DNA of 15,912 nucleotides from Roseburia sp. GTDB lineage: Bacteria > Bacillota > Clostridia > Lachnospirales > Lachnospiraceae. Where the stretch lies: the NCBI GenBank assembly GCA_017626625.1, contig JAGAIK010000489.1, positions 1 to 15,912 of the forward strand, written 5' to 3'. The position numbers and the translations under genes are program-made. Shown piece after piece: positions 1 to 6,722 of this stretch. The notes beneath the pieces are model-generated. The model was not told where the DNA came from and did no database searches. It was given only the letters and a program-made list of their open reading frames with translations. Position 1 is the first letter of the stretch. Every line of letters begins with the position of its first letter.

Positions 1-578
1 AACAGTTTCGCTTTCCCCTGGAATATGCCAATCAAAGACCCTTATCAGCTACCTGGACCGTTACAGGAAGTGGTGCCTTTGTACTTGGCACAAAGCGGAG
101 CAAAGCCAGAATCACGGGAATCACCACCGGAAAAATTGTAGATTACGGAATTAAGGATTCGATGAATATGGGGGCGGCGATGGCTCCGGCGGCAGCGGAT
201 GTCATAGCGGCGAACCTTTCTGATTTCGGAAGGGTGCCTTCCGATTATGACAAAATTATCACCGGGGATTTGGGAACCATCGGGCAGGAGATACTCATAG
301 ATTTGTTAAAACACAGAGGCTATGACATCAGTGGCGTTCATGCGGACTGCGGCATAGAGATTTACGATTCCGATGCCCAGGGAACGGGGGCAGGAGGTTC
401 CGGCTGCGGCTGTTCGGCAGTGACCCTAAGCGCCCACTTTTTAAAACAGGTGGAAGAGAGAAAGCTGCACCGTATTTTATTTGTACCCACTGGGGCGCTG
501 CTCTCCACTGTGTCTTTTAATGAAGGGAAAAATGTCCCCGGAATCGCCCACGCTGTAGTGATTGAACATGCGTCCTGA
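1..578 (+). CDS. spoVAD: Stage V sporulation protein AD, C-terminal part (cut by window start)
   Basis: The reading frame is open from base 3 and ends at TGA 576-578, giving the last 191 residues; B. subtilis SpoVAD has about 338, so the N-terminal part lies outside the window. The visible part is thiolase-like. It has the stretch PLSATWTVTGSGAFVLG near its start, then ITGDLGTIGQEIL, a glycine/cysteine-rich GTGAGGSGCGCSA segment and FVPTGALLS close to the end, all typical of SpoVAD. In Bacillus the protein sits at the spore inner membrane and binds dipicolinic acid for the SpoVA channel. spoVAE follows 120 bp downstream on the same strand, the usual order in this operon. ATG 162 is an internal methionine and not the start, because the frame continues upstream with family-like sequence. 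Identification is by remembered family motifs, not by a search. Confidence 0.93.
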   Translation, partial: QFRFPLEYANQRPLSATWTVTGSGAFVLGTKRSKARITGITTGKIVDYGIKDSMNMGAAMAPAAADVIAANLSDFGRVPSDYDKIITGDLGTIGQEILIDLLKHRGYDISGVHADCGIEIYDSDAQGTGAGGSGCGCSAVTLSAHFLKQVEERKLHRILFVPTGALLSTVSFNEGKNVPGIAHAVVIEHAS

Positions 579-589
579 ATGAGCCGTCC

Positions 590-644
590 AAAATCAGATA
601 CGGCAGAGGGACTGCTTGCAGCCAGCCCCCCCGTAATTGATTTT
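590..644 (+). other. Imperfect hairpin between spoVAD and spoVAE
   Basis: Bases 590-603 (AAAATCAGATACGG) pair with 631-644 (CCGTAATTGATTTT) in 12 of 14 positions, around a 27-nt G/C-rich loop. No T-tract follows, so this is not a standard terminator. It could set the relative amounts of the two proteins or be a remnant of a repeat. No function is claimed. Confidence 0.35.
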
Positions 645-698
645 GACAGGGGTGAAACAGCACGGCGGAGTAGATGATTGGATAGGAGAGAAAGAACG

Positions 699-1055
699 AT
701 GGATTATGTAAATGCCTTCTGGATTGGCGGTCTTATCTGCGCCCTGGTTCAGATTTTAATGGAAAAAACAAAAATGCTTCCCGGCAGAATCATGGTATTA
801 CTGGTCTGCCTGGGTGCGCTGTTAGGCGCACTGCAGATATACCAGCCCTTTGTGGATTTCGCGGGGGCGGGGGCAAGTGTACCGCTGCTTGGTTTTGGAA
901 ATCTGCTTTGGAAAGGTGTTAAAGAGGCAGTGGATGAATACGGCTTTTTGGGGATTTTTATGGGCGGTTTTAAAGCCAGCGCGGTGGGTATCTCGGCGGC
1001 TCTGGTTTTTGGCTACATTGCCAGCATTATCTTCCAACCGAAAATGAAGAAATAA
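699..1055 (+). CDS. spoVAE: Stage V sporulation protein AE (SpoVAEb type)
   Basis: This is a 118-residue hydrophobic protein with about four membrane segments: FWIGGLICALVQILM near the start, IMVLLVCLGALLGALQIY, the VPLLGFGNLLWKGV region, and VGISAALVFGYIASIIF near the end. The pattern and the GFxGIFMGGFKASA stretch match SpoVAEb of B. subtilis (about 116 residues), part of the membrane channel for dipicolinic acid in spore formation and germination. ATG 699 is chosen because AGGAGAG at 684-690 lies 8 nt before it; the TTG at 678 would add seven charged residues and has no suitable ribosome site. It follows spoVAD on the same strand. Expression is presumably forespore-specific, from a promoter upstream of the window. 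No clear terminator is seen after it. Confidence 0.9.
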   Translation: MDYVNAFWIGGLICALVQILMEKTKMLPGRIMVLLVCLGALLGALQIYQPFVDFAGAGASVPLLGFGNLLWKGVKEAVDEYGFLGIFMGGFKASAVGISAALVFGYIASIIFQPKMKK

Positions 1056-1121
1056 GAAAATAAAAATATTTGTTGCTTTCCAAAGAAATTCTGCCTTCTC
1101 ATAGATTTTAGGCGGGGTATG

Positions 1122-1130
1122 TGGTAAAAT
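1122..1130 (+). promoter_or_regulatory. Possible extended -10 promoter for the AlbA_2 gene
   Basis: TGGTAAAAT matches the extended -10 pattern TGnTATAAT with one change. The -35 region 17 bp upstream (TAGATT, 1102-1107) is poor. It lies about 100 bp before the ATG at 1228 and would separate that gene from the sporulation genes. Confidence 0.35.
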
Positions 1131-1227
1131 TGATTGACCGAAAAACGAAGGAAAAGGATTTTTGAAACGGTGATGTAACAATTAGAATACGAGATACACC
1201 GTGTAAAAAAATTAAGGAGGTAACGCT

Positions 1228-2721
1228 ATGGCAGAAGATACGCTGTTTTCCGGCGAAACAAAGAATATCGAGTACAAGGTAACTGTACCGGATAAAAGCG
1301 AAAAATACATGAAAACAGTGGTGGCTTTTGCCAACGGCAGTGGTGGAAAGATTATATTTGGAATTGATGACAAGACATTAGAGATTGTAGGAATGGATGC
1401 TGATAATATCTATAAGACCATAGATGCCATTACTAATGCGATTTCCGATGCCTGTGAACCGATGATAAGACCGGATGTGGCGTTACAGACGGTTAGGGAT
1501 AAGACGGTGATTGTTGTGGAAATTTTTCCGGGTGCACAGCGTCCTTATTATATCAAGTCACAGGGAATGGCTGAGGGAACCTATGTCCGTGTATCCGGAA
1601 CGACCAGACATGTGGAAGGATATATGCTAAAGGAATTGATTCTGGAAGGGCAGAACCGGTATTTTGACTGTGAGATATGCCGGAATTTGACAGTATCTGA
1701 CGATGAGATTGGACAACTTTGTAAGAGTATGAAAGAAACTGCCATAAAAAACACATGGCAGGAGAGTGAGAAAGCAAAAATTAAAGATGTGACCAAGAAT
1801 GTCTTGATTTCATGGGGTGTGCTAAAGGAAGAAGAAGGAAAGATTTATCCGACCAATGCCTATGCACTTTTGACAGGACAGATGCCGCAGCAACCTGTAA
1901 TCCAGTGTGGAATATTTAAGGGAACAAACAGGGCGCATTTTGTTGACAGGAGAGAGTTTGAGGGTTCTATTCAGGAGCAGATGGAACAAGCATATCAGTA
2001 TGTTCTTGAAAAAATTAACATGGGTATGACGATAAAGGGCATGTATAGGCAGGATGTATATGAGCTTCCTACGGAAAGTATCCGTGAGATGATTGCAAAT
2101 GCCGTGGCACATCGCAGTTACCTTGATCCGGGCAATATACAGGTTGCACTGTTTGATGATAGATTGGAAGTGACTTCTCCAGGTATGCTTTTGAATAATG
2201 TTACGATTTCCAAAATGATGCAAGGTTACTCAAAACCGAGAAACCCTGCGATTGCACGGGCACTTGCTTATATGAAAATTATCGAGAAATGGGGAACCGG
2301 AATACCGAGATTATTTGAAGCGTGCAAAGAATATGGTTTACCAAAACCAGAACTGATAGATTTTGACGGAGATTTCAGAGTAAATATGTATCGGAGAGCA
2401 GAGAGTGAGTTTGGTGTCAATGGTGTGACTACCCAAACTACCCAAACGCACCAAACTACCCAAAAGAGTGAACAAACCTTATCCGATGATGATAAAACTA
2501 TACTTTTACTTGTAAAGAACAATCCTTCAATGTCACAAAGAGAGTATGCAGCAGAGCTTGGATGGACTGTGGACCGTGTAAAGTATTATTTAAGAAAAAT
2601 GAAAACACAAAATTTGATTAATCGTGTTGGCAACAGTCATAGCGGTTATTGGGAAGTGACAGCAGAGGTAAGTATGTTTAATGATAGTAAAATAACGCTA
2701 AAAAACCAAAGGAGCCATTGA
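1228..2721 (+). CDS. AlbA_2/Schlafen-type ATP-binding transcriptional regulator-like protein
   Basis: The 497-residue protein has three parts. Residues about 8-130 look like an AlbA_2 (Schlafen AlbA) domain, with ETKNIEYK followed by VVAFANGSGGKIIFGIDD. Residues about 280-385 look like a HATPase_c_4 domain, with the N-box-like ESIREMIANAVAHRSY (Asn291), LEVTSPG, and the typical closing IIEKWGTGIPRLFEAC. A Thr/Gln linker (401-412) then joins a C-terminal winged helix (about 420-485, MSQREYAAELGWTVDRVKYYLRKM). AAGGAGG at 1214-1220 lies 7 nt before the ATG and fixes the start. Proteins of this kind are widespread, often on mobile or variable DNA, and most have no proven function; the winged helix suggests DNA binding. 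The gene is visibly more A+T-rich than the sporulation and uronate genes around it, which hints at separate ancestry. Domain calls are confident; a biological role cannot be given. Confidence 0.88.
   Translation: MAEDTLFSGETKNIEYKVTVPDKSEKYMKTVVAFANGSGGKIIFGIDDKTLEIVGMDADNIYKTIDAITNAISDACEPMIRPDVALQTVRDKTVIVVEIFPGAQRPYYIKSQGMAEGTYVRVSGTTRHVEGYMLKELILEGQNRYFDCEICRNLTVSDDEIGQLCKSMKETAIKNTWQESEKAKIKDVTKNVLISWGVLKEEEGKIYPTNAYALLTGQMPQQPVIQCGIFKGTNRAHFVDRREFEGSIQEQMEQAYQYVLEKINMGMTIKGMYRQDVYELPTESIREMIANAVAHRSYLDPGNIQVALFDDRLEVTSPGMLLNNVTISKMMQGYSKPRNPAIARALAYMKIIEKWGTGIPRLFEACKEYGLPKPELIDFDGDFRVNMYRRAESEFGVNGVTTQTTQTHQTTQKSEQTLSDDDKTILLLVKNNPSMSQREYAAELGWTVDRVKYYLRKMKTQNLINRVGNSHSGYWEVTAEVSMFNDSKITLKNQRSH
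2428..2463 (+). repeat. Four 9-bp tandem repeats coding a TTQ/THQ linker
   Basis: ACTACCCAA occurs at 2428, 2437 and 2455, with ACGCACCAA at 2446, giving four direct 9-bp units. They code TTQ-TTQ-THQ-TTQ (residues 401-412), exactly between the ATPase-like domain and the winged helix. As the unit is a multiple of three, copy-number changes would alter linker length without breaking the frame. Confidence 0.85.
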
Positions 2722-2746
2722 CACAGTTCTGTTTTTCGTACAAAAT
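2718..2746 (+). promoter_or_regulatory. Promoter candidate for the HPt gene
   Basis: A perfect TTGACA -35 box (2718-2723) overlaps the stop codon of the upstream gene. A 17-bp spacer separates it from CAAAAT (2741-2746, 4 of 6). It would start transcription about 35 bp before ATG 2791, so the HPt gene probably has its own promoter. Confidence 0.5.
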
Positions 2747-2790
2747 ACAAAGTAGATGACAAAAATAGAAATGAAAGAGCGGGATTCTTT

Positions 2791-3141
2791 ATGAACAGAG
2801 AAGCGTTAGAACAGGCAGGAGTGGATTATGCAGCGGGACTGCAGCATTTTGCGGGGAAAGAAGAACTGTACCGGAAATATCTGCTAAGATTTCGGGAAGA
2901 CACCCATGTGAAGGAAGCACAGGCAGCCTTAGAAAAAGAAGATTACAAAGAGGTTTTAGAGCAGATACACGCCTTAAAAGGACTTTGCGGAACGCTGGGC
3001 TTTTCGCCGCTTTTTGTGAGAACCAGCGGTATGGTGGCGGATTTGCGCAGGGGTGACCACAGAGACTTAAGCAGTCGGCTTTCGGAGCTTGAGAGAGAAC
3101 AGGAAGACCTGTTAAATGTAATTGAGCGTTCCGTTTTCTAA
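2791..3141 (+). CDS. Stand-alone HPt (histidine phosphotransfer) domain protein
   Basis: The 116-residue protein is predicted to be almost wholly helical. It carries the HPt signature IHALKGLCGTLGF, with His60 as the expected phospho-acceptor, followed by two more helices (VRTSGMVADLRRG and a charged LSSRLSELEREQEDLLNVIE helix). HPt domains pass phosphate between receiver domains in phosphorelays, and 116 residues is one complete four-helix bundle with nothing else attached. The ribosome site is weak (GAAAGAG, 2773-2779). No hybrid kinase or extra receiver gene lies beside it. The kinase at 12285 is a simple two-component type that needs no HPt, so the partners are elsewhere and this is an orphan. 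It is convergent with the GntR gene, with a shared terminator between them. Confidence 0.8.
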   Translation: MNREALEQAGVDYAAGLQHFAGKEELYRKYLLRFREDTHVKEAQAALEKEDYKEVLEQIHALKGLCGTLGFSPLFVRTSGMVADLRRGDHRDLSSRLSELEREQEDLLNVIERSVF

Positions 3142-3216
3142 GCTGAGGTCTGATAGAAGGAGATGTAGCAGGAAGAAAGCATTCCTTTGTGTGAGGTTTT
3201 CTTAGCGCATATTGAT

Positions 3217-3248
3217 GAAAAGGGGCTGTAGTGCGACAGCTCCTTTTC
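3217..3248. terminator. Bidirectional terminator between HPt and GntR genes
   Basis: GAAAAGGGGCTGT (3217-3229) pairs with ACAGCTCCTTTTC (3236-3248): 13 bp with one G-U wobble, loop of six. The A-tract and T-tract at the stem foot let it act on both strands. It lies between two convergent genes, which is the expected place. Confidence 0.75.
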
Positions 3249-3282
3249 GATTCTGTGCAGAATGCCGCAGTCCGGGGTTTCA

Positions 3283-3978
3283 TCAGGTCAGAGAACGGAA
3301 AAACTCCGGATGCTGGCTGACAACCTCCGTGCTGGAATTAAAGCCGTCATAGATATGGTGGGAAATGGCAGTGGAAAGTCCCTCTAAATCCTGTGCGGAA
3401 ATACATTTCCAGATATGCTCATGGTCTTTGCAGAGCTGTTCTAAGCCCTCTCTTCCTCCCAGGTTTAAAAATGTCCGGAAACGCTCATACTGTGAGTTGA
3501 TGGAAGTGAGGAAGGACATCACATTTTGCTTCCCGGCGATAGTATAAAGCATTTTATGGTAATTATTGTCGCTGATAATGAAGGCACGGCTCAGTTCATC
3601 GTCAGGGAGTTCGGAGTGAATCAAGTCCCACTGCTGCTGCAAAAGAAGCTGAACCTTAAATTCCTGGGATTTGTCATAGCTTAAGGACAAATCCTTCAGC
3701 ACTGCCTGTTCTAACACTTCTCTCGTATATAAAATGTCGGAAATCATATTCAGGTCAATCAGGGAAACAAAAGTTCCTATATGAGGCTTGATTTCTAAAA
3801 GTCCCTCGCTCTCTAACATTTTAAAAGCGTCACGAACCGGCGTCCTGGAAATTTCGTATTTTGCGGCGGTTTCAATCTCGCTGATGGCGGAGCCGGGGGG
3901 CAGTTCTAAATGTAAAATCTGTTCCTTTAATTTCTCGTAGACACCCTGAGAGGTGCCGGTGGGTTTCTTTGTGTACAT
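3283..3978 (-). CDS. GntR-family (FadR/FCD subfamily) transcriptional repressor, probable hexuronate regulator
   Basis: The 231-residue protein starts with a GntR winged helix-turn-helix (residues about 10-72). It includes LPPGSAISE and the recognition-helix motif EISRTPVRDAFKMLESEGLLEIKPHIGTFV. An FCD ligand-binding domain follows (about 77-212). Asp137, His141, His186 or His188, and His207 or His208 are candidates for the usual FCD metal and ligand site. CAAGGGG, read on the minus strand at 3988-3994, precedes the start. The gene is divergent from the mannonate dehydratase operon. FCD regulators such as UxuR and ExuR control hexuronate genes in other bacteria and bind short palindromes centred on GTATAC. 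Five palindromes CTTGTATACAAG lie at the two catabolic promoters in this window and none at its own start, so it probably represses those genes without autoregulation through that site. The inducer is unknown; a uronate intermediate is likely. The family call is firm and the target assignment is inference. Confidence 0.92.
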   Translation of the reverse strand: MYTKKPTGTSQGVYEKLKEQILHLELPPGSAISEIETAAKYEISRTPVRDAFKMLESEGLLEIKPHIGTFVSLIDLNMISDILYTREVLEQAVLKDLSLSYDKSQEFKVQLLLQQQWDLIHSELPDDELSRAFIISDNNYHKMLYTIAGKQNVMSFLTSINSQYERFRTFLNLGGREGLEQLCKDHEHIWKCISAQDLEGLSTAISHHIYDGFNSSTEVVSQHPEFFRSLT

Positions 3979-4023
3979 AATTTCATACCCCTTGTCATTT
4001 GAAAATCATAGAATACATTACTA

Positions 4024-4052
4024 ATAATAAGACTTGGCGGGGGAAAATACAA
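4024..4052 (-). promoter_or_regulatory. Promoter candidate for the GntR gene
   Basis: On the minus strand TTGTAT (4047-4052) and TATTAT (4024-4029) are 17 bp apart and about 45 bp before the GntR start. The -35 match is only moderate. It lies outside the inverted-repeat element that begins at 4071 and contains no CTTGTATACAAG site. Confidence 0.35.
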
Positions 4053-4211
4053 TGAAAAGTTTTGGAGGGCGGGATTCGGGCGGCAAAAGCGGGCTGAGCG
4101 GGGTGTCTGCGGGGCGGAGGGTGCAGCGGGCGGTCTGGGGTGGTGACGATGTACAGAGATAAGATGTTCTAAGAAATCTGCTACCAGGGTTGGTGGGGGA
4201 GGGACGTAAAC

Positions 4212-4245
4212 GGTACAAGGGCGCCCTCCATGGCGCCGTTGTACC
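4212..4245. repeat. Nested hairpin 1 inside the inverted-repeat element
   Basis: GGTACAAGGGCGCC (4212-4225) pairs with GGCGCCGTTGTACC (4232-4245) at 13 of 14 positions around the loop CTCCAT. Confidence 0.8.
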
Positions 4246-4246
4246 T

Positions 4247-4270
4247 CGCCCAGCCATCCGTGGCTGGGCG
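4247..4270. repeat. Nested hairpin 2 inside the inverted-repeat element
   Basis: CGCCCAGCCA (4247-4256) pairs perfectly with TGGCTGGGCG (4261-4270) around a TCCG tetraloop. It lies one base after hairpin 1. Confidence 0.85.
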
Positions 4271-4400
4271 TTACTGTGTATCGGGCAGATTTCTAAGAAC
4301 ATCTAATCTCTTCCCAAGGTCACACGCCCAGACCGCCCGCTGCCCCCTCCACCCCACAGACACCCCGCTCAGCCGCTTTTGCCGCCCGAATCCCTTGGGG

Positions 4401-4623
4401 TAGGCTGCCGGTGGGAATGTTTGAAAAATGGGAGGGGATACATAGAAAATGGAGATGTGGGGAAACTATAGGCGGAAAATAGAAAAAATGGAAGGGGAAA
4501 GAGCTTGTATACAAGCAAGCAAAAGAGAACTGGGAGGATGATGAGGGGAGGGATGGGGGATTGTGCAAAATTGACAAAAAGTAAGGGCTGTATCTGGTGG
4601 AAACATAAAAAATGAAAAAAAGG
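4401..4623 (+). other. Purine-rich intergenic tract
   Basis: Apart from the operator at 4503-4516, this stretch is strongly biased to A and G on the plus strand, for example 4435-4500 and 4521-4560. It has many GGGAGG and GGAAA runs, no credible gene and no clear promoter. TTGACA at 4571 has no matching -10 box. Confidence 0.5.
4503..4516. promoter_or_regulatory. Upstream (auxiliary) GntR operator of the uxuA operon
   Basis: GCTTGTATACAAGC is a perfect 14-bp palindrome containing the 12-bp core CTTGTATACAAG. Its centre is 126 bp upstream of the centre of the promoter operator at 4630-4641. Confidence 0.8.
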
Positions 4624-4652
4624 TTGATACTTGTATACAAGGGTGTTATAGT
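4624..4652 (+). promoter_or_regulatory. Sigma-A promoter of the uxuA operon
   Basis: TTGATA (4624-4629) and TATAGT (4647-4652) are each 5 of 6 to consensus and are separated by exactly 17 bp. The spacer begins with the operator palindrome. Transcription should start near 4659, about 56 bp before the first start codon. Confidence 0.85.
4630..4641. promoter_or_regulatory. GntR operator within the promoter spacer of the uxuA operon
   Basis: CTTGTATACAAG is a perfect 12-bp palindrome that starts at the first base after the -35 box and fills 12 of the 17 spacer bases. A protein bound here would exclude RNA polymerase. Confidence 0.85.
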
Positions 4653-4714
4653 GGTAGTATAAAAGAACGAAGCAAAGGACGCAGAGAGGTCTGGTTTGCA
4701 GAATGGAGGATGCT

Positions 4715-5767
4715 ATGAAATTATCATTTCGCTGGTATGGAGAAGATGACAAGGTGACGCTGGATAATATCCGGCAGATTCCGGGGATGCACTCGATTGT
4801 GACGGCAGTTTATGATGTGCCGGTGGGAGAGGTTTGGAGTGAGGAAAGTATTGCCCGGTTGAAGAAACTGGTGGAGGAGAAGGGGCTTCACTTTGAGGTG
4901 ATTGAGAGTATTCCGGTGCATGAGGATATTAAGCTTGGTAAGCCGACGAGAGATAAGTATATTGAGAATTATTGTGAGAAGATCCGCCGGGTGGCGAAGG
5001 CAGGGGTGAAATGTATCTGTTATAATTTTATGCCTGTGTTTGACTGGACGAGAACGCAGTTAGACCATGTGCTGCCGGACGGTTCTACTTCGCTGGTTTA
5101 TTATCAGGAGCAGGTGGATGCGGTGAATCCTTTGGAGAGCGACAGTGATTTGACGCTGCCGGGCTGGGATTCCAGTTACACGAGAGAGGAATTGAAAAAT
5201 GTGGTGGCGGAGTACAATGCCATGTCTGAGGACCAGTTGTGGGACAACTTACAGTATTTCCTGCAGAAGGTAATTCCGGTGGCTGCGGAGTGCGATGTGA
5301 ATATGGCGATTCATGAGGATGACCCCTGCTGGAGTATTTTCGGGCTGCCGAGAATCATTACCTGCGAGGAGAACATTGACCGTTTCCTGAAACTGGTGGA
5401 TGACCCGCATAACGGCATTACCTTATGTACCGGTTCTCTGGGCTGCTCGAACAAGAATGATGTGGTGGCGATGGCTGCGAAATATACGGCGATGGGACGG
5501 GTGCATTTTGCACATCTGAGAAATGTGGCAGTGTTGGAGAATGGATTTGAAGAGCGGGCGCACCTTTCAAGCTGCGGTTCTCTGGATATGTATGAGATTG
5601 TGAAGGCGCTGTACGAAAATGGATTTACCGGATATATCAGACCGGACCACGGACGTATGATTTGGGGCGAGACGGGCAGACCGGGATACGGACTTTATGA
5701 CCGTGCATTAGGCGCTACTTATATTAACGGACTCTGGGAGGCAGTGGAGAAATCTTCACGGAAATAA
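4715..5767 (+). CDS. uxuA: D-mannonate dehydratase
   Basis: The 350-residue protein dehydrates D-mannonate to 2-keto-3-deoxy-D-gluconate in the hexuronate branch of sugar acid catabolism, in the cytoplasm. Family marks include [21 protein letters not shown] at the start, [15 protein letters not shown] (100-114), [18 protein letters not shown] (197-214), TLCTGSLG (236-243), VHFAHLRNV (263-271) and [11 protein letters not shown] (309-319). His200, Cys238, His267 (or His264) and Asp311 fit the His/Cys/His/Asp metal set described for this TIM-barrel family. The length fits Gram-positive UxuA, which lacks the insertions of the E. coli protein. ATG 4715 is chosen over ATG 4703 because GGAGG at 4705-4709 is 5 nt before it. 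It is the first gene of a four-gene operon under the 4624 promoter and two operators. An oddity is HEDDPC where many members have HPDDPP. Confidence 0.95.
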   Translation: MKLSFRWYGEDDKVTLDNIRQIPGMHSIVTAVYDVPVGEVWSEESIARLKKLVEEKGLHFEVIESIPVHEDIKLGKPTRDKYIENYCEKIRRVAKAGVKCICYNFMPVFDWTRTQLDHVLPDGSTSLVYYQEQVDAVNPLESDSDLTLPGWDSSYTREELKNVVAEYNAMSEDQLWDNLQYFLQKVIPVAAECDVNMAIHEDDPCWSIFGLPRIITCEENIDRFLKLVDDPHNGITLCTGSLGCSNKNDVVAMAAKYTAMGRVHFAHLRNVAVLENGFEERAHLSSCGSLDMYEIVKALYENGFTGYIRPDHGRMIWGETGRPGYGLYDRALGATYINGLWEAVEKSSRK

Positions 5768-5808
5768 ATACCAAGGCAACATACACATATTAATAGGAGG
5801 GAAAACGT

Positions 5809-6654
5809 ATGAAATTACCATTTCAGATTGACTTGAAGGACAAAGTAGTTGTAGTGACAGGAGCAGGCGGTGTGATTTGTTCCGTGCTGGCAGAGGCGAT
5901 GGCGATGACAGGGGCAAAGGTGGCTCTGCTTGACTTAAATGAAGAGGCTGCAAAGAAAAATGCAGACGCGATTGTGGAAAAAGGTTATATTGCAAAGGGT
6001 TATAAATGCAATGTATTAGAGAAAGACAGTGTAAAAGCTGCAAGAGATTTGATTGCAGAGGATTTCGGAACCTGTGATATTTTAATCAACGGTGCAGGGG
6101 GAAACAATCCAAAGGCTACCACGGATGATGAGTTCTTCCAGCCGGAGGATTTAGGCAAGATGAAAACTTTCTTCGATTTGGACGCGGACGGTGTTTCTTT
6201 TGTATTCAGCCTGAACTTTATGGGTACGCTGATTCCGACCCAGGTATTTGCCATGGATATGGTGAACAAAAAAGGCGCAAGCATCATCAATATTTCTTCT
6301 ATGAATGCTTACACACCGCTGACGAAAATTCCGGCATACTCAGGGGCAAAGGCAGCTATCACCAACTTTACCGAGTGGTTGGCGGTTCATTTCTCCAAGG
6401 TGGGAATCCGCTGCAATGCCATCGCACCGGGCTTTTTCTCTACTCAGCAGAATGCAAAGCTTCTGTTTAACGAGGATGGTACGCCTACAGCCAGAACCGG
6501 CAAGATTTTAAACAACACGCCGATGGACCGTTTCGGAGAGGTGGAAGAGTTAATCGGCTCTGTGCTGTTCTTAGCCTGTGAAGAGGCAAGCGGATTTGTC
6601 AACGGGGCATGTATTCCGATTGACGGAGCTTTCGCTGCATATTCAGGAGTATAA
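5809..6654 (+). CDS. uxuB: SDR-family D-mannonate oxidoreductase (fructuronate reductase)
   Basis: The 281-residue protein is a classical-length short-chain dehydrogenase. It has a Rossmann nucleotide motif TGAGGVIC (17-24), acidic LLDLN at the end of strand two (suggesting NAD(H)), NGAGG (94-98), catalytic Ser163 or Ser164 in NISSMNAYTP, and the YSGAK active-site motif (Tyr177, Lys181). PIDGAF near the end is also typical. The glycine-rich motif departs from the usual TGxxxGIG. In B. subtilis an SDR of this kind (YjmF/UxuB) links fructuronate and mannonate, and the position directly after uxuA supports the same role. TAGGAGG at 5794-5800 is 8 nt before the ATG. The gap after uxuA is 41 bp, so the two genes are co-transcribed. 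Substrate is inferred from context; the enterobacterial UxuB is an unrelated, larger enzyme. Confidence 0.87.
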   Translation: MKLPFQIDLKDKVVVVTGAGGVICSVLAEAMAMTGAKVALLDLNEEAAKKNADAIVEKGYIAKGYKCNVLEKDSVKAARDLIAEDFGTCDILINGAGGNNPKATTDDEFFQPEDLGKMKTFFDLDADGVSFVFSLNFMGTLIPTQVFAMDMVNKKGASIINISSMNAYTPLTKIPAYSGAKAAITNFTEWLAVHFSKVGIRCNAIAPGFFSTQQNAKLLFNEDGTPTARTGKILNNTPMDRFGEVEELIGSVLFLACEEASGFVNGACIPIDGAFAAYSGV

Positions 6655-6655
6655 A

Positions 6656-6700
6656 ATGAAAAAAGTTCGATATCGACGATGCACCAGCAGGCAGGTCTGA
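6656..6700 (+). CDS. Possible 14-residue micro-ORF between uxuB and the HAD gene
   Basis: ATG 6656 begins one base after the uxuB stop and has AGGAG (6645-6649) 6 nt upstream. It codes MKKVRYRRCTSRQV then stops at TGA 6698-6700, 12 bp before the next ribosome site. It is very basic. The ribosome site is also part of the uxuB coding sequence, so chance is likely. A role in translational coupling is possible. Confidence 0.2.
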   Translation: MKKVRYRRCTSRQV

Positions 6701-6722
6701 AGGTTTGTTCCGGGAGGTTTGG

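Larger units (their letters stand above)
4071..4394. repeat. 324-bp imperfect inverted-repeat element with nested hairpins (MITE-like or structured RNA)
   Basis: The left arm (4071-4181) and the reverse complement of the right arm (4285-4394) match closely. The outer 67 nt or so differ by one 1-base gap and three substitutions, about 14 nt in the middle are divergent, and the inner 27 nt differ at two positions. Both ends read GGGATTCGGGCGGC going inward. The central 103 bases hold two further hairpins. The element is markedly G+C-rich against A-rich flanks and has no credible gene. This layout fits a non-autonomous transposable element or dispersed structured repeat. No clean target duplication is visible; flanks share only TTGG-like bases. 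It sits between the repressor gene and the promoter of its presumed target operon. Confidence 0.75.

Noticed and set aside
2789..3283. Minus-strand frame of 164 codons across the HPt gene and terminator
   Set aside because: It spans a terminator hairpin, reads as low-complexity Pro/Leu/Ser, and covers the clear HPt signature on the other strand.
4212..4245. GGTACAA...TTGTACC hairpin as another GntR operator
   Set aside because: Its arms are 14 bases with a six-base loop and lack the GTATAC centre; it belongs to the structured element.
4021..4302. Minus-strand open frame of 93 codons across the inverted-repeat element
   Set aside because: It follows the G+C-rich repeat and is very rich in Pro, Ser and Arg. 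It has no ribosome site and no recognisable domain; it is a by-product of the repeat.
4571..4599. TTGACA at 4571 as a second uxuA promoter
   Set aside because: No acceptable -10 box lies 16-18 bp downstream; the 4624-4652 promoter fits far better.
4320..4752. Two overlapping minus-strand frames (4320-4640, 4369-4752)
   Set aside because: They are the complement of the purine-rich tract and read as Phe/Ser/Pro runs. They cross the promoter and operators of uxuA and have no ribosome site.
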